A model generated the notes under the pieces. It was given only the letters and a program-made list of their open reading frames with translations, made no database searches and was not told where the DNA came from. A stretch of DNA of 64,000 bases from Gordonia paraffinivorans NBRC 108238 (GTDB lineage: Bacteria > Actinomycetota > Actinomycetes > Mycobacteriales > Mycobacteriaceae), in assembly GCF_000344155.1 (NCBI RefSeq), contig NZ_BAOQ01000024.1, positions 1 through 64,000 of the forward strand, in the 5' to 3' direction. The stretch's first letter is position 1; every line of letters begins with the position of its first letter. Below are positions 9,441 through 19,428 of the stretch, in pieces. The position numbers were made by a program, and so were the translations under genes.

Positions 9441-10243
9441 TGGAGACCGTCCTCGCCGCCTCGATCGGCGACACCTTCGCCGACACCGTGACCAGCGGCC
9501 CGCTGCTGCTCGCGCTCGCGGCGTGCCTGCTTGCCGGCCTGGTCTCGTTCGCCTCGCCGTGCGTCGTGCCGCTCGTGCCCGGGTACCTGTCGTACCTGGC
9601 CGGGCTGGTCGGCGCCGAGGCCCCGGCCGTGACGCCGGGGGAGGGGGCCAAGAAGGGCCGCAGCCGGGTCGCGTTCGCGGCCGGCCTGTTCGTGCTCGGC
9701 TTCACCGTCGTCTTCGTCGCGGCCACCGCCACCGTGCTCGGGGTCACCAGCACCTTCGTGGTGAACCGCGAGCTGCTGCAGCGCATCGGCGGAGTGGTCA
9801 CCATCGCGATGGGCCTGGTGTTCATCGGTCTCGTCCGGCCCCTGCAGCGGGAGGTGCGGTTCGAGCCGGTGCGGGTGTCCAATCTGGTCGGGGCGCCCCT
9901 GCTCGGCGCGGTGTTCGCGCTCGGCTGGACGCCGTGCCTCGGGCCGACGCTGGCGTCGGTCATCGCGACCGTCAGCGGCACCGAGGGCGCGACCGCGGCC
10001 AAGGGCGTGACCCTCATCGTCGCGTACTGCCTGGGTCTGGGCCTGCCGTTCGTGATCCTCGCGTTCTCCTCCGCGTGGGCCCTGCGCAGCCTCGGCTGGC
10101 TGCGTCGCAACGCCCGGACCATCCAGGTCATCGGCGGTGTCCTGCTCATCGCGGTCGGCGTCGCCCTGGTGACCGGCTGGTGGGACCAGTTCATCGTCTG
10201 GATCCAGGTGCACTTCGTCACCGACACCGAACTACCGATCTGA
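9440..10243 (+). CDS. ccdA: Cytochrome c biogenesis protein CcdA
   Basis: A 267-residue integral membrane protein of the CcdA/DsbD-beta family. It has about six membrane segments, [19 protein letters not shown] near the N-terminus and [14 protein letters not shown] in the middle. The two Pro-flanked Cys residues (SPCVVP and TPCLGP) are the conserved redox pair that carries electrons from cytoplasmic thioredoxin to the TlpA-like lipoprotein encoded just upstream. The start ATG overlaps the upstream stop. It is followed after a 14-base gap by resB. Confidence 0.94.
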   Translation: METVLAASIGDTFADTVTSGPLLLALAACLLAGLVSFASPCVVPLVPGYLSYLAGLVGAEAPAVTPGEGAKKGRSRVAFAAGLFVLGFTVVFVAATATVLGVTSTFVVNRELLQRIGGVVTIAMGLVFIGLVRPLQREVRFEPVRVSNLVGAPLLGAVFALGWTPCLGPTLASVIATVSGTEGATAAKGVTLIVAYCLGLGLPFVILAFSSAWALRSLGWLRRNARTIQVIGGVLLIAVGVALVTGWWDQFIVWIQVHFVTDTELPI

Positions 10244-10257
10244 GTGTGCGAGAACCC

Positions 10258-11994
10258 ATGGCAGATGTGACCGACACCGACGTCGCCGACCGACCGCGGT
10301 CGGAGGCCGAGAGCTCCTCGCCGCGCAAGGCGCACTGGGCTCGGCGCCGGATCCTCTGGCCGCTGCGCAACCTGTGGCGTTCGCTCACCTCGATGCGCAC
10401 CGCGCTGCTGCTGCTGTTCCTGCTGGCGCTCGCCGCCATCCCCGGTGCCCTGCTGCCGCAGCGGGACCTGAATGAGCAGAAGACGCTCGAGTACATCGCC
10501 GAACGCGGCAAGCTCGGCACGCTGATGGACAGGCTGCAGCTGTTCGACGTCTTCTCCAGCGCCTGGTTCACCGCGATCTACGTGCTGTTGTTCGTCTCGC
10601 TCGTCGGCTGCCTCACGCCCCGCATGGTGGAGCACTTCAAGAGCCTGCGCGCCAGGCCGGTCGCGGCCCCGCGCAACCTCTCGCGCCTGCCACGGCACAT
10701 CACGCGGACCGTCGACGGAACGCCCGAGGAGATCGCCGAGCGCATCGACTCCCGCCTGCGCGGATGGCGCAGCGAGGTCGTCGCGCGCGAACCGAGCAAG
10801 GCCTATCCGGACGGCTGCGTCGAGGTGTCGGCGGAGAAGGGCTACCTGCGCGAGTTCGGCAACCTGGTCTTCCACTTCGCGTTGCTGGCGCTGCTGGTGT
10901 CCATCGCGGTCGGCAAGCTGTACGGCTACGAGGGAACCCGCAGCCTCGTCGCCGACGGGGAGCAGGGCATGTGCAACACCTCGACCGCGGTCTACGACTC
11001 CTTCCGGGCCGGCAACCTCGTCGACGGCACCGACCTGTCGAAATTCTGCTTCCGCGTCGACGACTTCTCGGCGACGTTCCTGCCGAGCGGACAGCCGGAC
11101 ATGTACGACGCGACCATCAGCTATGCCGAAGGCGACGCGGTGCGCGACCCGGCCGCGTGGACCACGACGTCGGTGAAGGTCAACGAGCCGCTGCGCGTGG
11201 CGGGCGACCGCGTGTACGTGCTGGGCAACGGTTTCGCGCCGACGTTCACCGTGACCTTCCCCAACGGCGAGAAGCGCACGCAGACCACGCCCTTCGTGCC
11301 CGACGAGCTGCAGACGATGCTGTCGTCGGGTGCGATGCGCTTCGACACCCCGGCCGGTCTCTACCCCGACGCAGACGAGCGCCGCAAGAACCAGATCGCG
11401 CTCGAGGGCCTGTTCGCCCCGGACGCGCTCTACCACGGGACCCTGCTGACCTCCGCGTCGCCGGAACCGAGGGACCCGGCGGTCGCGATCCGGATCTTCA
11501 AGGGCGACACCGGGCTCGACACCGGCAAGCCGCAGAACGCCTACTCGCTCGACCAGGACCTCATCGAACAGGGCCGGCTCCAGCGGCAGGCGCAGGTGAA
11601 CCTCGCGGTGGGGCAGAGCCACACCCTCGCCGACGGCACCACGGTCACCTTCGACGGCTACCAGCGCTGGGTGTCGGTGCAGGTCTCGCACGATTCGGCG
11701 CAGATCTGGGTGCTGGTCAGCGCGGTCGTGATGCTCGGCGGCCTGTTGGTGTCCCTGCTGGTCCGCCGCCGCCGCATCTGGGCGCGACTGGTGCCGGCGC
11801 CTGCCGGGGAATCGGCCGGTCAGGCGGGCGGCCCCGACTCCGCCGAAGAGAAACGACGTACTGTAGTAGAGATCGCCGGGCTGGCGCGCACCGACCAGGC
11901 CGGCTGGGGCGAGGGCTTCGACGAGCAGGCGGCCGCACTGGTGGCCGATGACGCGGACCCGTCCTCCTCGCGGCGCACGACGCGGCGGCTGTAG
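10258..11994 (+). CDS. resB: Cytochrome c biogenesis protein ResB (Ccs1)
   Basis: A 578-residue protein of the ResB family, the partner of CcsB in system II haem transfer to apocytochrome c. It has transmembrane helices near residues 40-65 and 90-115 (AIPGALLPQRDLN between them is typical), a third after GNLVFHFALLALLVSI, a large extracytoplasmic domain, and a last helix around VLVSAVVMLGGLLVSLLV. The tail after this helix is polar and variable. ATG 10258 is preferred; a GTG four codons upstream (10246) is also possible. It sits between ccdA and ccsB on the same strand. Confidence 0.93.
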   Translation: MADVTDTDVADRPRSEAESSSPRKAHWARRRILWPLRNLWRSLTSMRTALLLLFLLALAAIPGALLPQRDLNEQKTLEYIAERGKLGTLMDRLQLFDVFSSAWFTAIYVLLFVSLVGCLTPRMVEHFKSLRARPVAAPRNLSRLPRHITRTVDGTPEEIAERIDSRLRGWRSEVVAREPSKAYPDGCVEVSAEKGYLREFGNLVFHFALLALLVSIAVGKLYGYEGTRSLVADGEQGMCNTSTAVYDSFRAGNLVDGTDLSKFCFRVDDFSATFLPSGQPDMYDATISYAEGDAVRDPAAWTTTSVKVNEPLRVAGDRVYVLGNGFAPTFTVTFPNGEKRTQTTPFVPDELQTMLSSGAMRFDTPAGLYPDADERRKNQIALEGLFAPDALYHGTLLTSASPEPRDPAVAIRIFKGDTGLDTGKPQNAYSLDQDLIEQGRLQRQAQVNLAVGQSHTLADGTTVTFDGYQRWVSVQVSHDSAQIWVLVSAVVMLGGLLVSLLVRRRRIWARLVPAPAGESAGQAGGPDSAEEKRRTVVEIAGLARTDQAGWGEGFDEQAAALVADDADPSSSRRTTRRL

Positions 11995-12018
11995 GGCCGT
12001 CGGCGAAAGGAATCTGTG

Positions 12019-13044
12019 ATGAACGGAAGCATTCAGGTCGACGAGACGCTCGCGCGGTACTCCGATCTGCTCTTCGGCACGGCGATGGCCGTGTACGTGG
12101 TCGCGGCCTTCCTGTTCTTCGGTGCGCTGGCTGCGGTTCGCGGTCGCAAGCTCGAAGAGCGCGAGCTCGTCCGCGCCGGGGCAGGGGCGTCGGGCAACGG
12201 CACGACGACCGAGGACCGGGTGCCCGGTCGCGTCGAGGGGCCGCAGCGCCGGACCCTGGGCGACAAGCTCGGCAACATGGGCCTGCCGGTCGTGATCGTC
12301 GGCCTCATCGCGCACCTCGCGTCGATCGTGCTGCGCGCCATGGCCACCGAGCGCGTGCCGTGGGGCAACATGTACGAGTTCGTCTCGATGACCTGCGCCG
12401 CCGGCGTCATCGCGGCACTGGTCATCCTGCGCAAGCCCGAGCACCGGCCGCTGCTGTCGTTCGTCCTGTTGCCCGTCGTCCTGCTGATGTTCATCGCCGG
12501 CCGCTGGCTCTACACGCAGGCCGCGCCGGTAGTCCCGGCACTCAAGTCGTACTGGCTGGCCGTCCACGTCTCGATCATCTCGGTGTCGTCGGGCATCCTC
12601 ATGGTCTCGGGCGTCGCCAGCATCCTGTACCTGCTGAAGCTGCGATTCGCCGCCAACCCCGCCGACGACACGTCGTCGACGACGCGCTCCGGTTTCGGCG
12701 GTGCGATGCGCCGGATCATCGACCACGTCCCGTCCGCGGAGAACCTCGACCGCCTCGCCTACCGGACGGTGGTCGTCGGGTTCCCGCTCTTCGGTCTCGG
12801 CGTCATCTGCGGCGCCATCTGGGCCGAGGCGGCCTGGGGCCGATATTGGGGCTGGGACCCGAAGGAGGCGGTGTCCTTCATCGCGTGGGTGATCTACGCG
12901 GCCTATTTGCACGCGCGCGCGACCGCCGGCTGGCGCAACACGTCTGCGGCATGGATCAACGTCGCCGGCTTCGTGGCGATGCTATTCAACCTGTTCATCA
13001 TCAACCTGGTGGTCTCGGGCCTGCACTCGTACGCGGGCCTCTGA
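12019..13044 (+). CDS. ccsB: Cytochrome c biogenesis protein CcsB (CcsA/CycK family)
   Basis: A roughly 340-residue membrane protein with the haem-handling signature WGRYWGWDPKEAVSFIAW and flanking His residues (YAAYLHARATAGW). It forms the system II cytochrome c synthase with ResB. ATG 12019 is chosen because GAAAGGAA lies at good spacing; a GTG immediately before it gives one more residue. Its last 142 bases are overlapped on the opposite strand by the 3' end of the XRE-family gene. The last member of the hemL-to-ccsB rightward run. Confidence 0.94.
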   Translation: MNGSIQVDETLARYSDLLFGTAMAVYVVAAFLFFGALAAVRGRKLEERELVRAGAGASGNGTTTEDRVPGRVEGPQRRTLGDKLGNMGLPVVIVGLIAHLASIVLRAMATERVPWGNMYEFVSMTCAAGVIAALVILRKPEHRPLLSFVLLPVVLLMFIAGRWLYTQAAPVVPALKSYWLAVHVSIISVSSGILMVSGVASILYLLKLRFAANPADDTSSTTRSGFGGAMRRIIDHVPSAENLDRLAYRTVVVGFPLFGLGVICGAIWAEAAWGRYWGWDPKEAVSFIAWVIYAAYLHARATAGWRNTSAAWINVAGFVAMLFNLFIINLVVSGLHSYAGL

Positions 13045-13595
13045 TCGCCTCCGGCCGGGGCCTCTGCAGAGGCCGGGACGCCGGACGAATCGCGCTGCTC
13101 AGAGCCGGAGGCGGCCGACGACGATGATCCCGGGTCGGCGCCCGAATCCTCGGCCTGCTTCGCCAGCGCCTGGGACTTGACGAGCTTGAGCAGGTCGATG
13201 AGGGTGTCGATGGTCTCCGGGCACAGCGACCCGAGGTCGGTCCCCGCGAGGTGGCTGCCGGTGGCCTCGAGCATCTCGACGTAGTTCTGCTGCTGTCGGA
13301 CCCGCTCGAGGTCCTCCTCGGGATTCGACAGGAAGTACGTGACGCTGACGTCGAAGGCCCGTGCGATCGCCTCGACCATGCGGAACGACGGGGTGCGCGC
13401 CTTGCCGGTACGCAACTGGGAGATGTAGGCGTCCGACAGCGAGTATCCGAGGCGGTTCGCCTTCTCGGCGATCTTCTTCCCCGTGTACCGGACGCCGTTC
13501 TCGTCACGGCTGTGCTCGAAGAGATGGCCGATTTTGTCGGCGAAACTCAGGTCGTCATCGGTCGACGCCCCTTGCGGAGATCGTCCCGGGTTCAA
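12903..13595 (-). CDS. XRE-family helix-turn-helix protein (EspR-like)
   Basis: The N-terminal half (residues 15-110) has an XRE DNA-binding domain: FADKIGHLFEHS, then KKIAEKANRLGYSLSDAYISQLRTGKA, the recognition region, followed by MVEAIARAFDVSVTYFL. This layout matches actinobacterial EspR-like nucleoid regulators. The C-terminal half is Ser/Ala/Gly-rich and low complexity; the last about 47 residues are encoded over the end of ccsB and may not be a conserved part. The only upstream start in frame is TTG 13595. A possible -10 (TAGGGT) for this leftward gene lies near 13650. Confidence 0.75.
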   Translation of the reverse strand: MNPGRSPQGASTDDDLSFADKIGHLFEHSRDENGVRYTGKKIAEKANRLGYSLSDAYISQLRTGKARTPSFRMVEAIARAFDVSVTYFLSNPEEDLERVRQQQNYVEMLEATGSHLAGTDLGSLCPETIDTLIDLLKLVKSQALAKQAEDSGADPGSSSSAASGSEQRDSSGVPASAEAPAGGDQRPAYECRPETTRLMMNRLNSIATKPATLIHAADVLRQPAVARACK

Positions 13596-13755
13596 CGGCG
13601 CCCTCTCTCAGGTCAGTCTGCGTGGGATCGACGATGGGAGACGTTACCCTACCGTGAGGTATGTTATGCCGCCCGGGCGAACAGATCTCGACCTGCGAAT
13701 ACGCGCCGGGTGGAAGGGGTTCTGGGCTCGAGGAGCGATCGCGCGAGCGTGTCGC

Positions 13756-13974
13756 TCAGGGTTCCTCGGTGTCGCCGCCGTTGGTGTCCTGGGTGCGGTT
13801 GTCGAGGTCGCGGAGGAAGTCCGGATCGTCGTCGGGGCCCAGGGGACGGGGCTTGCGGTTGCGCATGTCGACATGGGACGGCGAGTTGCCGGCGTCGTCG
13901 GGCCGGGGGCCGAACGCGCGCCAGAGTAGGAAACCGATGGCGAGCAGACCGACAACCGCGAACAGATATGTCAT
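13756..13974 (-). CDS. Small single-pass membrane protein
   Basis: 72 residues beginning MTYLFAVVGLLAIGFLLWRAF, one membrane helix followed by a charged cytosolic tail (LGPDDDPDFLRDLDNR). The ATG at 13974 follows GGGAGG at ideal spacing, so I prefer it to the start six codons upstream. Function unknown. Genes of this type are commonly seen next to the cytochrome c maturation genes in this order; that is recollection, not a search. Confidence 0.72.
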   Translation of the reverse strand: MTYLFAVVGLLAIGFLLWRAFGPRPDDAGNSPSHVDMRNRKPRPLGPDDDPDFLRDLDNRTQDTNGGDTEEP

Positions 13975-14188
13975 GGCAACCTCCCTGCCCAAGGGTACGT
14001 GAACCCGATCGGCCTAGGGTGCGCCGTCGATCGGGGTGGTGGACTCCCGCGCAGGCGTCGCCGCCCCGGGATCCGTGGAGGACTTGCTCCGCAGACGAGA
14101 TCGTCGGTCGCGGACCGGGGCGGCGCAGGAGGTCTCGACGCCGGCGTGGTCGGTGAGCGACTGGTCGTCTCCCGAGTCGTGTACGCGT

Positions 14189-14410
14189 CTAGTGCGTACG
14201 ACGGTTCAGCAGCGCCACCACGTCCTCTTCGCGGAAGCGTCGATGGCCGCCCGGGGTGCGGATGGAGCCGAGGATGCCCGAGCTGGCCCAGCGGGCCACG
14301 GTCTTGGGATTGACGTTGAACATCGCTGCCACCTGTCCGGGTGTCAGGGTGTGCTGGCTCGCGATTCCCGGGGTGATGTAAGTGTTCGTGGATTCTTCTG
14401 TAGTGGTCAC
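14189..14410 (-). CDS. bldC: BldC-family MerR-like DNA-binding protein
   Basis: 73 residues beginning at a GTG (14410) that follows GGGGGA. The winged-helix motif is clear: LTPGQVAAMFNVNPKTVARW then GILGSIRTPGGHRRFREEDV. Size and the GGHRRF segment match BldC, a small MerR-like protein that binds promoters cooperatively as head-to-tail oligomers in streptomycetes. In non-sporulating relatives its regulon is unclear. A longer reading frame to 14509 exists but lacks conservation signs. Confidence 0.85.
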   Translation of the reverse strand: MTTTEESTNTYITPGIASQHTLTPGQVAAMFNVNPKTVARWASSGILGSIRTPGGHRRFREEDVVALLNRRTH

Positions 14411-14603
14411 GTTTCCCCCTGAAACGGATTGTGCCCTGTCGGAAGGCCGCTGGTCGGCGTTGTGTGCCGTGACGCGTCGTAGAACGCGTAACTCCATGAA
14501 TACACGCAAATCGCCCAGGTACTCGAACCTTCAGCCGTAGGTAAAGAACGTGCAAAGACCCGTGACCTGCAGGTCGTCTGCGGGCGGTGAGTACCCTGGC
14601 AGC

Positions 14604-14948
14604 GTGAGCAGAGCGCAGAACAACGCCCGTGGACGCAACGACGAGACGCCGGAGAATCTGCCGGCGGCCAGCCCGGCGAAGCTCGCCCTCGCGCTGTTCG
14701 GCTACACCGTCGCACGCATGCTGCTCGTCGTCGTGGTCGCCGCGGTGATCCTCTTCGGCGGACGCGCTGTCGGCGTCGACGTGCCGTTCATCGTCGCCGC
14801 CGTCTTCGGCGTCCTGATCGCGCTGCCGCTCGGCATGTTCCTGTTCAAGTCCCTCCGGCTGAACGTCAACACGCAGATCGCCGCCATCGAGGCGCAGCGC
14901 CGCGCCCGCCACGAAGACCTGCAGGCCAGGCTCCGCGGCGGCAAGTGA
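14604..14948 (+). CDS. DUF4229-type membrane protein
   Basis: 114 residues from the GTG at 14604. After a polar N-terminus there are two hydrophobic helices ([20 protein letters not shown] and [20 protein letters not shown]) and a basic C-terminal tail rich in Arg. The layout fits the DUF4229 family of actinobacterial membrane proteins, which has no known function. Its TGA overlaps the GTG of the cds1-like gene by 4 bases, so the two are coupled. Confidence 0.75.
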   Translation: MSRAQNNARGRNDETPENLPAASPAKLALALFGYTVARMLLVVVVAAVILFGGRAVGVDVPFIVAAVFGVLIALPLGMFLFKSLRLNVNTQIAAIEAQRRARHEDLQARLRGGK

Positions 14949-16093
14949 CCGAGGGACAGGGGGCGAGCCGAGTGAAGCCGACACGGGTCGTCGACCGCCG
15001 CGCCGATCGCGCCTGGGTGCAGAACGCGGTCCGGTTGATCGAGGCCGACGCACGACGCAGCGCCGACACCCATCTGCTGCGGGTGCCCCTCCCGGAGTGG
15101 TCCCGGTGGCAGGGGCCGAACGGGGAGACCGGGGTCGACCTGTATCTCAAGGACGAGTCGACCCACCCGACCGGATCGCTCAAGCACCGCCTCGCCCGGT
15201 CGCTGTTCCTGTACGCGCTGTGCAACGGCTGGGTCACCGAGGGGACGCCGGTCATCGAGGCGTCCTCCGGTTCGACCGCGGTGAGCGAGGCCTATTTCGC
15301 CGAGCTGATCGGCGTCCCGTTCATCGCGGTGATGACGTCGAGCACGTCGCCGGCGAAGACCGCGCTGATCGAACGGCACGGCGGCCGTTGCCATTTCGTC
15401 GAGCATCCGAGCGAGGTCTACGCCGAGGCGTTGCGCCTGGAGAAGGAACTCGGCGGGCACTTCATCGATCAGTTCACGATGGCCGAGCGCGCCACCGACT
15501 GGCGCGGCAACAACAACATCGCGAAGTCGATCTTCGCGCAGCTCGCCGAGGAGGCACACCCGATCCCCACGTGGATCGTGGTGGGCGCCGGAACCGGCGG
15601 AACGTCGGCGACGCTCGGGCGCTACCTGCGCTACCAGCGCCATGACACCTGGCTGGCCGTCGTCGACCCGGAGAACTCGGTGTTCCTGCCCGCCTACGAG
15701 GCCGCCGACGGATCGCTCACCTCCGACACCGGCTCGCGCATCGAGGGCATCGGCCGTCCGCGGGTGGAGCCGTCGTTCGTCTCGCAGGTCGTCGACCGCA
15801 TGATCGGCGTGCCCGACGAGGCCTCGATCGCGACCACCCATCGCGTCTCGGACATGCTGGGACGCCGCGTCGGCGGGTCCACCGGCACCAACATGTGGGG
15901 TGCGTTCGGGCTGGTCGCCGAGATGGTGGCGGAGCGTCGCGCCGGCAGCGTCGTCACCCTGCTCTGCGATCCCGGCGACCGCTACTCCAACACCTACTTC
16001 GACGAATCCTGGATCGCCGCACAGTCCTTCGACCTCGACGCGGCGAACGCGGTCCTCGACGAGTTCCTCGCGACCGGTCGCTGGGCCGCCTGA
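14945..16093 (+). CDS. cds1: L-cysteine desulfhydrase Cds1-like PLP enzyme
   Basis: 382 residues of the cysteine synthase/cystathionine beta-synthase fold. [18 protein letters not shown] carries the PLP Lys, [15 protein letters not shown] binds the substrate carboxylate, and [16 protein letters not shown] is the phosphate-binding loop. [12 protein letters not shown] and [15 protein letters not shown] closely match my memory of Mycobacterium tuberculosis Rv3684 (Cds1), which releases H2S, pyruvate and ammonia from cysteine. The first about 25 residues are extra; a GTG at 14972 would give a shorter form. The upstream gene overlaps by GTGA. Confidence 0.86.
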   Translation: MTEGQGASRVKPTRVVDRRADRAWVQNAVRLIEADARRSADTHLLRVPLPEWSRWQGPNGETGVDLYLKDESTHPTGSLKHRLARSLFLYALCNGWVTEGTPVIEASSGSTAVSEAYFAELIGVPFIAVMTSSTSPAKTALIERHGGRCHFVEHPSEVYAEALRLEKELGGHFIDQFTMAERATDWRGNNNIAKSIFAQLAEEAHPIPTWIVVGAGTGGTSATLGRYLRYQRHDTWLAVVDPENSVFLPAYEAADGSLTSDTGSRIEGIGRPRVEPSFVSQVVDRMIGVPDEASIATTHRVSDMLGRRVGGSTGTNMWGAFGLVAEMVAERRAGSVVTLLCDPGDRYSNTYFDESWIAAQSFDLDAANAVLDEFLATGRWAA

Positions 16094-16144
16094 CCGGCGT
16101 TCGAGCCGGCGGGCGCCGATGACCGCTCGGCTACGATCCATCGG

Positions 16145-16837
16145 GTGCCGACCGAAACCGAGCGTCCACTCGTCGAAGCCGTCGACCTGGTGCGCGAGTA
16201 CCAGATGGGGCAGGAGCGGGTCCGCGCTCTCGACGGGCTGAACCTGACCATCGACGGCGGACAGTTCGCCTCCGTCGTCGGTCCGTCGGGCGCGGGCAAG
16301 TCGACGCTGCTGCACATCCTCGGGGCGCTCGACACGCCCACGTCCGGCCGGATTACCGTCGGCGGCGTCGATCTCGGCCGGCTCGACGACGCGGCCGCCT
16401 CCGAATTCCGGCGCCACCGTGTCGGTTTCGTCTTCCAGTTCTTCAACCTGGTGCCGACGATGTCGGCATGGGAGAACGTCGCGCTGCCGCGTCTGCTCGA
16501 CAACCGGTCGCTGCGCAAGGCCAAACCGCGCGCGGTCGAACTGCTCGAACAGGTGGGCCTCGGCGACCGGGTGAACCACCGCCCGAACGAACTGTCCGGC
16601 GGCCAGATGCAGCGTGTCGCCATCGCCCGGTCGCTGATCATGGACCCGACGATCCTGCTCGCCGACGAGCCCACCGGCAACCTCGACTCCAAGACCGGTG
16701 AATCCGTGCTGCACCTGCTCGCCGACGTGGCGCACGCGGCCGAGGACCGACTGGTCGTCATGGTCACCCACGACCCGAAGGCCGCGGCGTTCGCCGACAC
16801 CACGATCACGGTGCGCGACGGGAAGATCGCGGAGTGA
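16145..16837 (+). CDS. ABC transporter ATP-binding protein (MacB/LolD type)
   Basis: 230 residues with Walker A GPSGAGKST, Q-loop FVFQFFNLVPTMSAWENV, signature LSGGQMQRVAIARSL, Walker B ILLADEPTGNLD and switch His in VTHDP. The sequence after the Q-loop is typical of MacB/LolD ATPases, which drive FtsX-type permeases by mechanotransmission rather than transporting through a membrane channel. Starts at GTG 16145 and overlaps the permease start by 4 bases, so the two form one transporter. Confidence 0.93.
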   Translation: MPTETERPLVEAVDLVREYQMGQERVRALDGLNLTIDGGQFASVVGPSGAGKSTLLHILGALDTPTSGRITVGGVDLGRLDDAAASEFRRHRVGFVFQFFNLVPTMSAWENVALPRLLDNRSLRKAKPRAVELLEQVGLGDRVNHRPNELSGGQMQRVAIARSLIMDPTILLADEPTGNLDSKTGESVLHLLADVAHAAEDRLVVMVTHDPKAAAFADTTITVRDGKIAE

Positions 16838-19383
16838 GCCGCACTCCGCGGTGGGCCGAGTCCCTCCTCGCCGGCCTCACCCGAATTCGTCTGCTCAACC
16901 TGCGGGAGATCCGCACCCACCGGCTGCGGTTGTTCACGTCGCTGGCCGTCGTGGTCGTGTCCTCCGCGCTGCTGATCGCGGTTCTCGGCACATTCGGGTC
17001 GACGACGGAGTCGGTGCGTCAGTTCGGCAACGCGGTGTCGGGCAGCGCGGACCTCGAGGTCGCCGCGATCACCGACACCGGCATCGACGCGTCCCTGGCC
17101 GGGGCCATCCGCCGCGATGTCGAGGGGGCGAAGGCCGTGGTGCCGATGATCCGCGGTTCGGTCGTCATCGACGACTCGGCGGTCCCGCTGATCGGCTCCG
17201 ACCAGCGGGTGACGGCGCTGTCGGGCAGCCTGCGGGCCGCGGTGCAACAGGGTTCGGCCGCCATCGACCTCGACCGGTTGCGGACCGGTGTCCTCGTCGG
17301 ACCGGGCCTGGGCCTGGAGGCCGGGGACAGGCTGACGGTCGGCGGCGTCGACGTCGAGGTCCTCGAGGTGGTCGACGATCGGCAGGCAGCCGACCTCAAC
17401 AGGGGCCGCTTCGTGTTCGCCTACCTCGACCTCGCGCAACGACTCGTCGGACTCGAGGGCCGGGTGGACTCGATCCTCATCGTCACCGAACCGGACGTGG
17501 ACCCGGGCGACGTGCGTTCGGAGGTGGAGCGGATCGTCGACGGCCGCGCGGTGGTCGTGAACCCGGACTTCCGGGCCAAGCAGGCCGAGGTGTCGAGTTC
17601 GGTGACCCGCGACGCGACCCTGCTGGTCTCCCTGGTGTCGCTGGTGATCGCCGCCTTCCTCGTCTTCAACACGATGAACATGGCGGTGGCGTCGCGGCGT
17701 GGATCGCTCGCGATGATCCGCGCGTTGGGCGGCAGGCGATCCCATCTGGTCGGGGACATGCTCGGTGAGGCCGCGATCATGGGGCTCGTCGGCGGCGTGA
17801 TCGGCATCCCGATCGGCATCGTCGCCGGACGTGCGGTGATCGCGAGCCTGCCCGACCCACCGGCCGACACCGTCGGCACGGTCGTCGACTACCACCTGCC
17901 CTGGTACGCGCCGATCGTCGCGGTGATCGCCTGCGTCGTCGCCTGTGTCGCGGCGACGGCGCTGGCCGCGCGGGCGGTGTTCTCGGTGTCGCCCGTGGAG
18001 GCGATGGCACCGGTCGAGGTGTCGGACTCGACGGTGCGGCGGGGCCCGCTGGTCGCGGTCGCCGCCGTGGTCGGCGTCGCCGGGCTCATCGCGTCGTGGG
18101 TGATCGTGGCGACGGTGCCGGGACGGCCCGCGATCCTTGCCGGCGTCGTCTATCTGATCGCCGCGCTGCTGGTGTGTTTCGCACTGTCGAGGCCGCTGTC
18201 GTGGCTGGTGGTACGGGTCGCGCGCTGGTTCGGCGGACCCGGCGCGCTGGCGTCGGTGAACACCGAGCGCGCGCCGCGTCGTGCCTGGGCGACGCTGATG
18301 ACGGTCGCGGCGGCGATCGCGGTGGGCATGGGGACCTCGGGCGCCCTGGACAACCTGGTGTCGTCGATGTCGCGATCGTTGGACGGCCTCGGCGATCCTG
18401 ACTTTTACGTGTCGTCGTCCTCCGAGGCGAGCCTCCCACTGGGCCCGATCCTGCCGGCGTCGTTGCGGGACGAGGTGGCCGCGGTCCCGGGCGTCACCGA
18501 GGTCGTCGGCGGCCAGTGGGCCGCGGTGAACATCGGGGAGAGCCGCGCCAATCTCCAAGGGCTGGAACCGGGTTCGCGGGCGCCGTTCATGCGCAAGGCG
18601 TCCCCCGAGGCGGTCGCGCGGGTTCTGGCCGGGGACGGCATCCTGCTGTCGAATGTGCTCGCGCGCGTGCTGGATGCGAAGACCGGCGACACCGTGACGC
18701 TGGCGACGCCGACCGGGCGCCACGACGTGGTGGTGCGCGACACGGTCGATTACGTCTCGGTCGACTCCGGCGTCGCCGCGATGTCGCAGGAACTGTTGGG
18801 AAAGTGGTTCGACCGTGACGGGGACACCTATCTGCAGGTGATCACCGCGCCCGACGCCGATCCCGCCGCGGTGCAGGGCGCCCTGGAGGCGCTCGTGGCC
18901 GACGTCCCGACCGCCGGCAACAAACCGATCAACGTGTACACCGGAGCGGCCGCGCTCGCCGCGACGCAGGCGGTGGTGCAGCAGGCGGGTTCGTTCACCG
19001 TGGCCATCCAGTGGATCGTCGCCGGTGCGGCCGCGATCGCGCTGCTGAACACCCTGTTGCTGTCGGTGATCGAGCGCCGTCGGGAACTGGGCGTGCTGCG
19101 CGCGATGGGTGCCTCGCGCAGGTTCGTCTCCCGCATGGTGCTCGCCGAGGCGGGTGCGGTCGCGATCGTCGGCGCTCTGGTGGGCGTCGTCCTCGGTGGG
19201 GCGATGCATCTTCTGAGCGACGAGATCCTCTCGGTGACGACGTCGCTCGACGTCGTCTACTCGCCGAGACCGTCGGCGGCGATGTTCGTGGCCATCGCGG
19301 GCGCCTTGTGTCTGGTGGGCGCGTTCATCCCCGCGGTGCGCGCCTCGCGGATGAACATCAGCGAGTCGATCCAGTCGGAATGA
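16834..19383 (+). CDS. FtsX-like permease of a MacB-type ABC exporter
   Basis: 849 residues with the duplicated FtsX architecture: an N-terminal helix (residues about 25-50), an extracytoplasmic domain, three helices (about 265-390), linker helices, a second extracytoplasmic domain, and three C-terminal helices. Marks include NTMNMAVASRRGSLAMIRALGG and NTLLLSVIERRRELGVLRAMGAS, the two cytoplasmic coupling segments. The substrate is unknown; related actinobacterial pairs are thought to handle lipids, peptides or lipoproteins. It is followed by a strong hairpin at 19429. Confidence 0.92.
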   Translation: MSRTPRWAESLLAGLTRIRLLNLREIRTHRLRLFTSLAVVVVSSALLIAVLGTFGSTTESVRQFGNAVSGSADLEVAAITDTGIDASLAGAIRRDVEGAKAVVPMIRGSVVIDDSAVPLIGSDQRVTALSGSLRAAVQQGSAAIDLDRLRTGVLVGPGLGLEAGDRLTVGGVDVEVLEVVDDRQAADLNRGRFVFAYLDLAQRLVGLEGRVDSILIVTEPDVDPGDVRSEVERIVDGRAVVVNPDFRAKQAEVSSSVTRDATLLVSLVSLVIAAFLVFNTMNMAVASRRGSLAMIRALGGRRSHLVGDMLGEAAIMGLVGGVIGIPIGIVAGRAVIASLPDPPADTVGTVVDYHLPWYAPIVAVIACVVACVAATALAARAVFSVSPVEAMAPVEVSDSTVRRGPLVAVAAVVGVAGLIASWVIVATVPGRPAILAGVVYLIAALLVCFALSRPLSWLVVRVARWFGGPGALASVNTERAPRRAWATLMTVAAAIAVGMGTSGALDNLVSSMSRSLDGLGDPDFYVSSSSEASLPLGPILPASLRDEVAAVPGVTEVVGGQWAAVNIGESRANLQGLEPGSRAPFMRKASPEAVARVLAGDGILLSNVLARVLDAKTGDTVTLATPTGRHDVVVRDTVDYVSVDSGVAAMSQELLGKWFDRDGDTYLQVITAPDADPAAVQGALEALVADVPTAGNKPINVYTGAAALAATQAVVQQAGSFTVAIQWIVAGAAAIALLNTLLLSVIERRRELGVLRAMGASRRFVSRMVLAEAGAVAIVGALVGVVLGGAMHLLSDEILSVTTSLDVVYSPRPSAAMFVAIAGALCLVGAFIPAVRASRMNISESIQSE

Positions 19384-19428
19384 GCCGCAGCTCCCGTGTC
19401 TCGACGATGCGGGAACGTGACGCTCGGG

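Noticed and set aside
9403..12912. Very long leftward open frame (over 1,100 codons) opposite the ccdA-resB-ccsB genes
   Set aside because: It is a shadow of high-GC coding DNA. Its protein is rich in Arg, His and Asp with no domain, while the opposite strand encodes well-recognised membrane proteins.
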